Origin: Spirochaetes bacterium GWB1_60_80
Lineage (GTDB): Bacteria > Spirochaetota > Spirochaetia > Treponematales > UBA12059
NCBI GenBank assembly: GCA_001829185.1
Contig: MIAR01000042.1
Location: 1-54,963, forward strand
Length of the DNA: 54,963 nucleotides
Reading direction: 5' to 3'
The notes beneath the pieces were generated by a model, which did no database searches, had not been told where the DNA came from, and saw only the letters and a list, made by a program, of their open reading frames with translations. Both the position numbers and the translations under genes were made by a program. Below are positions 45,365 through 54,963 of the stretch, in pieces; the first letter of the stretch is position 1; the number at the start of each line of letters is the position of its first letter.

Positions 45365-45380
45365 GAAAGCCTCCGTGACG

Positions 45381-46481
45381 TCATCGATTGGTGAACTGCA
45401 GCTGTCGTCGGGTCTGGTGGCGCTCAATGGCCAATTCCATCAGGCGGTCGAGCAGCTGCGGGTAATTCAATCCGCCGGCCAGGCACATCCGCGGGTAGAG
45501 CGAGATTTCGGTGAAGCCGGGAATGGTATTGGCCTCGTTGAGCAGGATGGCGCCGTTTTTACGGTCGACGAAGAAATCGATGCGGGCCATGCCGGCCAAC
45601 CCGGCCGTGGCGTAGGCCTGAGCGGCCAGGTGGCGGACGCGTTCTAGCTGCTCGGCCGGCAGGCGGGCCGGAATGAACAGCTCGGCGCCGGTCGGATCGA
45701 TATACTTGGCATCGTAATCGTAAAATTCGTGGGTAGCGGTGGGAGCGACCTCGCCGGGCGGGAAAACCTGGAGCTGGCCGTTGCCGAGCACGGCGCATTC
45801 TACCTCGATGGCCGCGATAAATGGCTCGATCAGGACGGCCGTGTCGAATTTGAAGGCCTGCTCGACGGCCGCCTGTAGGCTGGCGGCGTCAAGCGCCTTG
45901 GCGGTGCCGACGCTGGAGCCGGTGCCGGCCGGTTTGACGAACAGCGGCCAGCCGAAGCGCTGGATGGCCTCGGCCACGATCGGCGCGGCCTGCTGCTCGC
46001 TCCACTGGTAATGGCTGATGGCTTCAAAGGGAACCACCGGCAGGCCGGCCGCTTGCCAGAGCCGCTTGGCCAAGGCCTTATTCATGGCAATGGCGCTGCC
46101 GGCGACGTCGGCGCCGACGTAAGCCAGGTCGGCGCATTCCAGCAAACCCTGCACGGTGCCGTCTTCGCCGAAACTGCCGTGCAGCACCGGGATGACCACG
46201 TCGAGCGGCAAGTCGGCGGCGCCGAAATTGCCGTAGACGCGCAGGCCCTTGCCCGGCGCCACCAGCACCTGCGGACAATCAGTGCGGATCTGCAGCTTAG
46301 CCTCGTCCTCACGGCAGCTGGCGGCCAGGCTGTCCGGCTGCAGGTACCAGACGCCATCGTGGCTGATGCCGATCAGCGACAGCTTGTGACGCGGGTCGAG
46401 CTGGCGGACGATATTGCTGGCGGAGTTGATGGATACTTCATGTTCGCCGGATTTTCCGCCAAACAACAGGGCAATTTTCAT
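45381..46481 (-). CDS. ddl: D-alanine--D-alanine ligase
   Basis: A 366-residue ATP-grasp ligase that joins two D-Ala for the peptidoglycan stem peptide. Seen: the N-terminal LLFGGKSGEHEVSINSA, LHGSFGEDGTVQGLLE near residue 100, YVGADVAGSAIAMNK, the ATP-binding FVKPAGTGSSVGTAKA, and the metal-binding NEANTIPGFTEISLYP near the C-terminus. Length and N-terminus fit the family; ATG 46481 has an AACGAGGACACACC leader with a moderate ribosome site. It follows murE by 78 bases and precedes the HD gene, making a small cell-wall operon on the minus strand. Confidence 0.95.
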   Translation of the reverse strand: MKIALLFGGKSGEHEVSINSASNIVRQLDPRHKLSLIGISHDGVWYLQPDSLAASCREDEAKLQIRTDCPQVLVAPGKGLRVYGNFGAADLPLDVVIPVLHGSFGEDGTVQGLLECADLAYVGADVAGSAIAMNKALAKRLWQAAGLPVVPFEAISHYQWSEQQAAPIVAEAIQRFGWPLFVKPAGTGSSVGTAKALDAASLQAAVEQAFKFDTAVLIEPFIAAIEVECAVLGNGQLQVFPPGEVAPTATHEFYDYDAKYIDPTGAELFIPARLPAEQLERVRHLAAQAYATAGLAGMARIDFFVDRKNGAILLNEANTIPGFTEISLYPRMCLAGGLNYPQLLDRLMELAIERHQTRRQLQFTNR

Positions 46482-46559
46482 GGTGTGTCCTCGTTAGGCT
46501 GCTTCAAGGGGCAGCGGTCTGCGGCTGGCCGGCTGGTCAACTCGACCGGATTAGCCGGA

Positions 46560-48104
46560 TTAACCGGTGGTTCCGGTTATGGCATGGAGGGCCTGTTCGG
46601 CCTGGCTGATTTCGTCCCAGGCAATGGCCCCTGTCTCATAATCTATAGTGTTTTCGTGGCTTTTGCCAAGCAGCAAGACGGTGGAATCCGGTTTGGCCAG
46701 CGCGAAGGCCTTGGCGATGGCCGCCGCCCGGTCCGGTATCAGGAACAAATCGACGCCTCGTGACTTGCCGCCGCAGCCGACGGCGATTTGCTCCAGGATG
46801 GCCATCGGCTCCTCGCCACGTGGATCTTCGTCGGCCAGGATAACCACGTCGCAGTAACGGCTGGCTATCTCGCCCTGGCGGGGGCGTTTTTGGGTGTCGC
46901 GCTCGCCGCCGGAACCGAAGACGCAGATCAGGCTGCCGGTGACGCGACGGCGCAGCGGCGGCAGGATGGTCTCGAAGCTGGAGGGCGTGTGGGCGTAATC
47001 GACCAACACCTCGAAGGCTTGGCCGCACTCCACCCGCGTCATGCGGCCTTTGACCGGCGTCAGGGCCGGCAGGTGGCCGACGATAGTGGCCAGCGGCGCG
47101 AGGCCGAGCCGGTAGACCACCAGGACGGCCGCCAGGATGTTCTCGACATTGAACTGGCCGGGCAGGTTGCTGCGGGCGGCCAACTCCAAGCCGTCCAGCC
47201 GCAGTAAAAAATCCGCGCCGGCCTGGTCGTCATGGATAGCCGTGGCCAAGGCGTCGGCGGCGCTGCCCTGCATGCTGTAGCGCTGTACCGGCCGGACGGT
47301 GGCGGCCGCAAAATAACCGGCGCTGGGGTCATCGGCGCAGGCCACCCCGAAACTAGGCCGCTCGACGCGGCGGCCGGCGATCAGCTTGGACGGCAAGGCC
47401 CGGTCGAGGGCACGGAACAGATTAGCCTTGTCGTGGCGGTACTGTTCCCAGCTGCCGTGGAATTCCAGGTGCTCGTGGCGGACGTTGGTCATGACGCCGA
47501 CATCGAAGGCTACATCCCCCAGGCGGTTGGTGCGGGGCGACAGGCCATGGCTGGATGATTCGACCACGGCGTATTCCAGGCCGTTGGCGACCATGGCCGC
47601 CAGCTTCTCGTGGATGGCGGTGGCCTCCGGGGTGGTCTGGTGCTTGGGATTGCTGCGCACCTGGTCGCCGACCCGGTAGTCGACCGTGGAAATGAAGCCG
47701 CTCCTGGCGCCGCACAATTCCAGCAGCCGGGCGATCAGCCAGACGGTGGTGCTTTTGCCTTCGGTCCCGGTAACGCCGATGACGGTCAGGTGTTCCGAGG
47801 GCCGGCTCCAGAACTGGTGGGCCACCGCTGACATCGCGAAGCGGCTGTCGTCGGTGCGCAGGTAACAGATGCCTGGTCGGTACGAGGGCAGCGCGCGGCA
47901 ATGCACCACGGTTGAGGCGCCGGCGGCGATGGCCTGGTCGATGTAGTCATGGCCGTCGACATGCAGGCCGCTCAGGGCGAAGAACAGGAAACCGGGCTGG
48001 ATATCGCGCGAATCGTAGGCTAGGCCGGTGATGCTGAGTTTCGTGTCGCCATGAATTTCTAAGATCGGCATGGCGGGCAGCAGTGCGCACAGTGGGCAGT
48101 TCAT
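46560..48104 (-). CDS. murE: UDP-N-acetylmuramyl-tripeptide synthetase, MurE type
   Basis: A 514-residue Mur ligase that adds the third (diamino) residue of the peptidoglycan stem. The P-loop TGTEGKSTT lies near residue 112, HQTTPEA and SSSHGLSP follow, and the ligase C-domain is present. The substrate-choice motif reads DEDPRGEEP where meso-diaminopimelate enzymes usually read DNPR, so a diamino acid other than meso-DAP is possible; ornithine has been reported in treponeme walls. ATG 48104 is taken because the domain starts directly; an internal ATG 11 codons later is an alternative. First gene of the minus-strand wall operon, divergent from queD. Confidence 0.92.
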   Translation of the reverse strand: MNCPLCALLPAMPILEIHGDTKLSITGLAYDSRDIQPGFLFFALSGLHVDGHDYIDQAIAAGASTVVHCRALPSYRPGICYLRTDDSRFAMSAVAHQFWSRPSEHLTVIGVTGTEGKSTTVWLIARLLELCGARSGFISTVDYRVGDQVRSNPKHQTTPEATAIHEKLAAMVANGLEYAVVESSSHGLSPRTNRLGDVAFDVGVMTNVRHEHLEFHGSWEQYRHDKANLFRALDRALPSKLIAGRRVERPSFGVACADDPSAGYFAAATVRPVQRYSMQGSAADALATAIHDDQAGADFLLRLDGLELAARSNLPGQFNVENILAAVLVVYRLGLAPLATIVGHLPALTPVKGRMTRVECGQAFEVLVDYAHTPSSFETILPPLRRRVTGSLICVFGSGGERDTQKRPRQGEIASRYCDVVILADEDPRGEEPMAILEQIAVGCGGKSRGVDLFLIPDRAAAIAKAFALAKPDSTVLLLGKSHENTIDYETGAIAWDEISQAEQALHAITGTTG

Positions 48105-48131
48105 AGCCTAATGGTATACAGCCGGGGCCGG

Positions 48132-48161
48132 TTGTGCAATGGGGCGGCCGGCCGCTATACT
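48132..48161 (+). promoter_or_regulatory. possible queD promoter
   Basis: -35 TTGTGC (48132-48137), an 18-base spacer and -10 TATACT (48156-48161), about 47 bases before the queD ATG in the murE/queD divergent gap. The -10 is good and the -35 moderate. Confidence 0.4.
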
Positions 48162-48208
48162 GGCCAGCGGTCAGCGGATGACCACCAATCGGCTGTTAAG
48201 GAGGTCCC

Positions 48209-48568
48209 ATGTTCACGGTACGCGTCGAAGCCATGTTTGCCGCCGCCCATTTTTTAACCGAGTATCACGGCAAGTGCGAACGACTGCACGGGCATAATTA
48301 TCTGGTGCGGGCTTACGCCACCGGCAGTGAGCTGGACAAGGCCGGCATGCTGTTTGATTTCGGCATCCTCAAGGATAGCCTGCGCGCGGTCTGCGCCAGG
48401 CTCGACCATAGCGACTTGAACGCCAATCCGGCCTTCGCCAACTCGCCGAGCGCCGAGCGCATCGCCCGCTACATTTTCGAGGCTCTGCAAGCCGAGCTTG
48501 CCGCCGTGCCGTTGTGCGCCGTCGAAGTGTTCGAGACTCCGACCAGCATGGCGCGTTACGAGCCCTGA
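48209..48568 (+). CDS. queD: 6-carboxytetrahydropterin synthase QueD
   Basis: 119 residues of the PTPS/QueD family, converting dihydroneopterin triphosphate to 6-carboxytetrahydropterin on the way to queuosine. Zinc ligands H14, H27 and H29 (AAHFL, LHGHNY), catalytic Cys23 (KCERLHGH), LDHSDLN, and the late Glu in VEVFETPTS are all present. A consensus AAGGAGGT stands 5 bases before the ATG. Its substrate could come from FolE2 (4164-5012). The last 13 bases overlap the end of the convergent DEAD-box gene. Confidence 0.93.
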   Translation: MFTVRVEAMFAAAHFLTEYHGKCERLHGHNYLVRAYATGSELDKAGMLFDFGILKDSLRAVCARLDHSDLNANPAFANSPSAERIARYIFEALQAELAAVPLCAVEVFETPTSMARYEP

Positions 48569-50316
48569 GCCGGTTTTGGGGGGCCGTAATTCCGGGCGTG
48601 GTGTTTTCCCGGACGCTTGCGGCCCGAGCTTTCCCTGGTAGCCGGTTTGGCGGTTCGGGGGGCTGTTTCGGTGCCGCTGCGCTCTGGCCGTTTGGCGGCC
48701 GCTTTGCCGTCATTTTCGCCGCGGACGGCTTCCGCCGACTTGGCGGCATGGCGTTGTCCGCCGGGCCGGCGCTTGCCGCCAGCCGCTTTGTCTGACAGCC
48801 CGGCCGCCTGGCTAGAGCCATCCTGAGCAGGCCGGTTATCTGGTTTATCACTTTTTGAGAACGGGCGTTTACGTCCGCCAGCGTTGTCGCCAGTCACCGG
48901 ACGGATCCCGTCGGTGGTGGTAATGGCGGGTAAGGGCTTGCCGGGCGGAACGAGGCGGCTTGGGCTGCCGGCACGGGCCGGAAGTCCATGATAGCGTTGG
49001 TCAGCCGCTTCCGGAGCGACGCCGAAGGGCGGGTTCAGCCGGGGGGCGGGGCGGGCAAAGGATTGCCGGTCGGTGCCGTAGTGGGCGCGGGACTGGCGGG
49101 CGGGCGGTTTGGACTGGTTGTCGGTCGGTTCTTTCTTCTGGCTTTCGGCTTCTTCCGCCAAGGCGAAGAAATTTTCCGGTTCGATGTCGAAGACGTGGCC
49201 GGAGTCAAGGATTTTGCAGATGAACGGGAAGCCGTAGCGGACGGCGATTTTTGAGGCCCGCTTCAGTTCCACCAGGTCGGCTAGGGCGATGGCGATGCCG
49301 CGCTCGCCGGCTCGTCCGGTGCGGCCAGCGCGATGGACGTAGACCGAAACATCCTCCGGCAGGTCGTAGCTGATGACATGGCTGACGCTTGGTATATCCA
49401 GTCCGCGCGCTCCCAAGTCGGTACTGAGCAACCATTGGACCTGGCCCTCGGCAAAGAGGTTGACGGCCGATTTGCGGTCATTGCCGGCCTGCGTGGTCTG
49501 CAGAATGGCGCTGTTCAGGCCGAAATGTTCCATTTTCTCGGCCAAGCTGTGCAGGGCCGCGTTGGACGAGACGAAGATCAGGCAGCGTTCCGGTTTGACG
49601 GCCGCGGCGAAGCGGCGCAGCCAGTCGCTTTTTTTGCGCGAGGCAGCGTGGAAACACCAGTGTTCGATCGAGTCGCGCAGGGCGAGCGTCGAATCGAGGA
49701 ATAGTTGTCGGGCGTCGCGAAACCAGGTGCCGGTCTTCTGGACCAGTTTTTCCGGAATGGTGGCCGAAACCATGATGCGGGCGCAGCTCTCCGGCAGCAT
49801 GCCCAAGAGATCGGTACTGATATCGATGACTTCCTTCTCAAACAGGCGGTCGCCTTCGTCGAGAACGATGTAGCGGCACTGCCGGGTATCCAGGAAACGT
49901 CCGCTGACCAGGTCGCGCAGGCGGCCGGCTGAGCCGATGACCAGGTGCGGTTTCTGGTGGAGTAGTTCTTTCTGGCGCTGGAGCTGGGCTGAGCCGAGCA
50001 GCTGGACTGTCCGGAACGGCAGGCCGGAGGCTTCAATCAGACGGTTGGCTTCACGGTAGAGTTGGGCCGCCAGATCATGGGTTGGCGCCACGATCAGCGC
50101 GCCGACACCAACGGTTTCCGGATCGAGCAGGGATAAAAGCGGCGCTAGATAGGCGAAAGTCTTGCCGGAACCAGTGGCCGAACTGACATAGGCATCGCCG
50201 CCAGCCAGGATGGCCGGTATGGCCAAAGACTGAATTTCAGTCGGGGATGTAAAGCCGAAAGAACATAAAGCCTGGGCAATTTCGTTGCGCAGGCCCAAGT
50301 TGACAAATGAATCCAT
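48556..50316 (-). CDS. DEAD-box-type RNA helicase with a long basic tail
   Basis: 586 residues: the helicase core (about 1-375) with Q motif FTSPTEIQ, motif I ATGSGKT, Ia PTHDLAAQ, motif II written DEGD instead of DEAD, III SAT, V STDLGARGLDIP and VI HRAGRTGR. A disordered tail of about 200 residues rich in Arg, Lys, Gly and Pro follows (RGEND, KRPERSG, GRKRPGKHH), typical for RNA binding. It probably remodels structured RNA or ribosomal precursors. Start: ATG 50316 (MDSFVNLGL) matches the usual position just before the Q motif. The frame continues upstream through the MITE to 50613, but those residues are repeat-derived. No clear ribosome site was seen. Confidence 0.9.
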   Translation of the reverse strand: MDSFVNLGLRNEIAQALCSFGFTSPTEIQSLAIPAILAGGDAYVSSATGSGKTFAYLAPLLSLLDPETVGVGALIVAPTHDLAAQLYREANRLIEASGLPFRTVQLLGSAQLQRQKELLHQKPHLVIGSAGRLRDLVSGRFLDTRQCRYIVLDEGDRLFEKEVIDISTDLLGMLPESCARIMVSATIPEKLVQKTGTWFRDARQLFLDSTLALRDSIEHWCFHAASRKKSDWLRRFAAAVKPERCLIFVSSNAALHSLAEKMEHFGLNSAILQTTQAGNDRKSAVNLFAEGQVQWLLSTDLGARGLDIPSVSHVISYDLPEDVSVYVHRAGRTGRAGERGIAIALADLVELKRASKIAVRYGFPFICKILDSGHVFDIEPENFFALAEEAESQKKEPTDNQSKPPARQSRAHYGTDRQSFARPAPRLNPPFGVAPEAADQRYHGLPARAGSPSRLVPPGKPLPAITTTDGIRPVTGDNAGGRKRPFSKSDKPDNRPAQDGSSQAAGLSDKAAGGKRRPGGQRHAAKSAEAVRGENDGKAAAKRPERSGTETAPRTAKPATRESSGRKRPGKHHARNYGPPKPAQGS

Positions 50317-50424
50317 CGAGCCAATATCGCATAAAGCCGGCCGAGCTACAAGGGGGCAAGCCGACAGCCGGCCTGAACAGCCATCAGTCGCCGCCGCGGT
50401 AGGCCTGGTTAGCTGCCGTTGCGC

Positions 50425-50660
50425 AGGAGTCTGTCGGGTTTTGGATTTTGGCCCAGCGAAAGCGAGCCACGAGTGGAAAATTGGTGAGGATTGAGGGTCA
50501 TACTTCCTGTATGGCCCGATTGACGAACCGATTTTACGCTGTGGGGCGCTGAGCTCGATCAAAAAGCGTGAAAAATCCTCTGCGTTTCTGGATTCTTCAG
50601 ATTTGTTTCCCATTTTTTTCTGATAATCATTTTTCGCGTTCCAAAGCCCGACAGACTCCT
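50425..50660. mobile_element. 236-bp MITE-like element, copy 2
   Basis: Terminal inverted repeats of 20 bases with one mismatch (left AGGAGTCTGTCGGGTTTTGG). Same length as copy 1 at 42432-42667 and the same internal hairpin (50495-50503 with 50509-50517; a T-G wobble replaces one pair). It lies in the 310-base gap between the DEAD-box and DUF3783-like genes. Its right end encodes the final residues and stop of the latter; its left end is 108 bases from the helicase start and may affect that gene's promoter. No transposase inside. Confidence 0.87.
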
Positions 50661-50908
50661 AACTGTCGATGTTCCTCCATGACATGGGTTACCAGTTCGG
50701 CGACCGGCCAACCCAGGTTGGTGGGCGTGGTCATGGCGAAGGCCAGGTCAGCCGGGGTGGACAGGGCCGCCTTGACGGCTCGCATAGCCGCCTGGGCCTC
50801 CGGCGGCGTCAGGCCGTGGAATAGTATCAGTTTGCCGACCGGCACGTCTGGCACGACGGGTGCGACCGGAGCACCGTCTGGCCGGGTTTGGTTTTGGGTT
50901 TCGCTCAT
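50627..50908 (-). CDS. DUF3783-like small protein with a MITE-derived C-terminus
   Basis: 93 residues. A Pro/Gln-rich start is followed by the domain KLILFHGLTPPEAQAAMRAV and LAFAMTTPTNLGWPVAELV, then HVMEEHR, which I associate with DUF3783; function unknown. The last 10 residues (GVCRALEREK) are encoded by the MITE, almost the same tail as the TPR protein at 42634. The frame is open far upstream, opposite clpB. ATG 50908 gives a sensible protein, but a start at 51016 (36 residues longer) cannot be excluded because neither has a clear ribosome site. It is divergent from clpB. Confidence 0.7.
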   Translation of the reverse strand: MSETQNQTRPDGAPVAPVVPDVPVGKLILFHGLTPPEAQAAMRAVKAALSTPADLAFAMTTPTNLGWPVAELVTHVMEEHRQLGVCRALEREK

Positions 50909-50984
50909 GAGGCGATTGTACGGCAAAGTCGAGGCTTCGGCAAGTTCCTTAGCCTGAGGCATGGCCTGGACTGCCTGGTCTAGT

Positions 50985-51013
50985 TTGCCTTTATAGTGCT
51001 GTTTTATTATTTT
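50985..51013 (+). promoter_or_regulatory. possible clpB promoter
   Basis: -35 TTGCCT (50985-50990), a 17-base spacer and -10 TATTTT (51008-51013), about 42 bases before the clpB ATG. The hexamers are only fair. No CIRCE inverted repeat (TTAGCACTC type) was seen in the gap. Confidence 0.35.
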
Positions 51014-51055
51014 CATAGCTGATAATTGAATCCGCACGCGCCTTGGAGAATAAGC

Positions 51056-53664
<2,609 letters not shown>

Positions 53665-53665
<1 letters not shown>

Positions 53666-54510
53666 TGAGCGATCCAGTAGCGGATTCCTTGACCGCACCC
53701 GTCGCCCTGACCGACAGCCACGCCCACCTGAGCTATGTGCGGGACAGGCTCGGGGAGGCGGCGTTGACGGCGATATTTCAGGCCTATGCTGGCACCGCTG
53801 CCCGGATTCTTGATCCGGGGGTAACCTATAATGATTTTGATGACCGCTTGGACGCTTTCGGCGACTGGCCGTTCGTGCGCTTCGCGTCCGGCATCTGGCC
53901 GGACGTGCCGGCTCTGCCCTCGATCAGTACAGCCTTGGCCCAACTGGAGAGGGCCGTCCGGCGGCCGGAGTGCATCGCGGTCGGCGAGGCCGGGCTGGAC
54001 TACCATTGGATGAACGGCACGGCGGCGGAGCAAGCCAGCCTGTTTCAAGGCCAGCTGGAATTAGCCTCGGCCTGTGGCAAGCCAATCGTGGTGCACTCGC
54101 GGGAGGCGGCCCTAGCCACTTGGCGCCTGGTTAAGCCGTTTGCCGGGAAACTTCCCGTGTTGCTGCATTGCTTTAGCTACGACGGCGAATGGGCACAGCG
54201 CTTCCTGGAAGCAGGCTGTTACCTGTCTTTCGCCGGCAATCTTAGTTATGGCAAGCCCGATACGCTGCGCCAAGCCTTGCGGGCAGTGCCGGCCAATCGT
54301 TTATTGCTGGAGACCGATGCGCCGTACATGAATCCGCTGCCGCGGCGAGGGCAGCCCTCGACGCCGCTGGATATTGGCCGGACCTATCGCCTGGCGGCCG
54401 AATGGCGCGCCGTTCCACTGGCCGAATTGGCCGCGAGCGTGGCGACCGTTGCCGCCGAGGTATTCGGGCCGGGCTGGGCTGGGCTCAAGCCCGCCGGGGC
54501 AACTCGATAG
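53665..54510 (+). CDS. tatD: TatD-family metal-dependent hydrolase
   Basis: 281 residues with the TatD metal ligands in order: DSHAHL (near 17-22), VGEAGLDY (Glu near 110), VHSREA, LLHCFS and LLETDAPYMNP. Members are metal-dependent 3'-5' exonucleases or aminoacyl-tRNA/DNA quality enzymes; precise substrate unknown. The ATG overlaps the clpB stop (TGATG), so translation is coupled to clpB. The first dozen residues precede the conserved core and are not informative. The last 26 bases overlap the opposing kinase fragment. Confidence 0.9.
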
Positions 54511-54919
54511 TGAAGCAGGAGCCCTTGTCGGGTTCGGAATCGACGGACAGCTTGCCGCGATGCGCTTCGATGATGCTTTTGACGATATGCAAACCCAGAC
54601 CGGTGCCGCCACTGGCCGAAGTGGTGAAGAAGGGGTCGAAGATCTGCTTCAGGATGGCTGGGGCGATGCCGATGCCGCTATCCCTTATCTGCAGTATAAA
54701 GGTTGACTCATCGCCGGCCGTTATCAGGCTGATTTCTTTGGTAGCCGAGTCGAGCAAGGCTTTGATGGCGTTGTCGAGGATATTATGGATGGCCCGTTGC
54801 AGGCGTTGAATGTCGATGAAGACCGGTTCGTTATTGCGAATCTCGGTTTTTAGCGAGATATGGTATTTTTCGAAACCTGGGTATGCAGTTGACTCAGGCG
54901 GTACAATAGGTAGTACCTC
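54485..54919 (-). pseudogene. histidine kinase remnant (ATP-binding domain only)
   Basis: An open segment of 144 codons encoding the C-terminal catalytic domain of a sensor kinase: N-box IHNILDNAIKALLD, G1 IRDSGIGIAP, F-box FDPFF and G2 GGTGLGLHIVKSIIEAHRG. The dimerisation/phosphoacceptor domain is missing. Reading towards the N-terminus, homology-like sequence (KYHISLKTEIRNN) stops near 54880 and an in-frame TGA follows at 54922-54920; no ATG or GTG precedes the domain. It therefore looks like the 3' end of a kinase gene whose front part has been lost or replaced by the promoter of the next gene. A TTG inside the N-box region is not a credible start. Confidence 0.7.
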
Positions 54920-54934
54920 TCACAGGAGAAAACT

Positions 54935-54963
54935 ATGCTCGAAGGTCTATCCCTCGGAGTGGT
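54935..54963 (+). CDS. start of a gene cut by the window end
   Basis: AGGAG (54924-54928) followed 6 bases later by ATG at 54935 and an open frame to the end of the window (MLEGLSLGV). Too short to identify. It is divergent from the kinase remnant, and its leader occupies the place where the rest of the kinase should be. Confidence 0.5.

Noticed and set aside
50909..51055. CIRCE/HrcA-type heat-shock operator before clpB
   Set aside because: No TTAGCACTC-N9-GAGTGCTAA-like repeat is present.
54889..54907. TTGACT and TACAAT as a promoter for the last gene
   Set aside because: Only 7 bases separate the two hexamers, far too close for a sigma-70 promoter.

Overview
The window reads as chromosome from a high-GC relative of the treponemes (Spirochaetes). 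The strongest lineage marker is a cytoplasmic filament protein CfpA (35781-37841). It sits in a neighbourhood that, from memory, resembles the Treponema pallidum TP0746-TP0751 region: pyruvate phosphate dikinase, a treponemal protein of unknown function, cfpA, a VWA protein and a pallilysin-like lipid-anchored or membrane protein. Other genes (prfC, miaB, ddl, murE, clpB, tatD, queD) are ordinary housekeeping genes. No tRNA, rRNA or CRISPR array was seen. Long antisense open frames are common because of the GC-rich third codon positions, and they were left out.

Layout. 82-3468: a class III cyclase-like protein, an unusual triple palindrome, and prfC. 3475-7956 (minus strand): a five-gene run of DDAH-type amidinohydrolase, aminotransferase, FolD, FolE2 and a stand-alone IMP cyclohydrolase; the partner AICAR transformylase is separate at 27223-28482, so purH is split. 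8186-24750: a nonribosomal peptide cluster. It has a promoter, an MbtH-like protein, two synthetases with four modules in total, a KamA-like radical SAM enzyme and a convergent Sfp-type phosphopantetheinyl transferase. The second synthetase ends in a thioesterase with Cys in the nucleophile position, followed in the same chain by a complete MFS transporter. 24926-32043: a membrane-bound SpoIIE-type phosphatase, the AICAR transformylase, a small membrane protein, miaB, a LapA-like protein and a SPOR protein. 32045-41631: two opposed blocks, pallilysin-like/DHH/VWA on the minus strand and cfpA/hypothetical/ppdK on the plus strand. 41784-48104 (minus): a hypothetical gene, a TPR protein, an HD-domain protein, ddl and murE. 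48209-54963: queD, a DEAD-box helicase, a DUF3783-like protein, clpB, tatD, a decapitated histidine kinase and the first codons of one more gene.

Two families of small repeats are present. A 236-bp MITE-like element with about 20-bp terminal inverted repeats occurs at 42432-42667 and 50425-50660, and each copy supplies the last residues and stop codon of an unrelated gene. A hairpin element occurs at 8474-8614 (complete, 141 bp) and 29068-29126 (a 59-bp part). The shared part differs at only two positions, which pair with each other in a stem, so the structure appears to be maintained.

The most interesting region is the peptide cluster. The sequence predicts an assembly line that loads a free amino acid, adds three more, releases the tetrapeptide through a Cys-type thioesterase and exports it through a transporter fused to the synthetase. 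The radical SAM aminomutase homologue beside it suggests a beta-amino acid building block, although the residues that bind lysine in true lysine 2,3-aminomutase are not conserved. All functions are assigned by reading motifs by eye; no database search was run.
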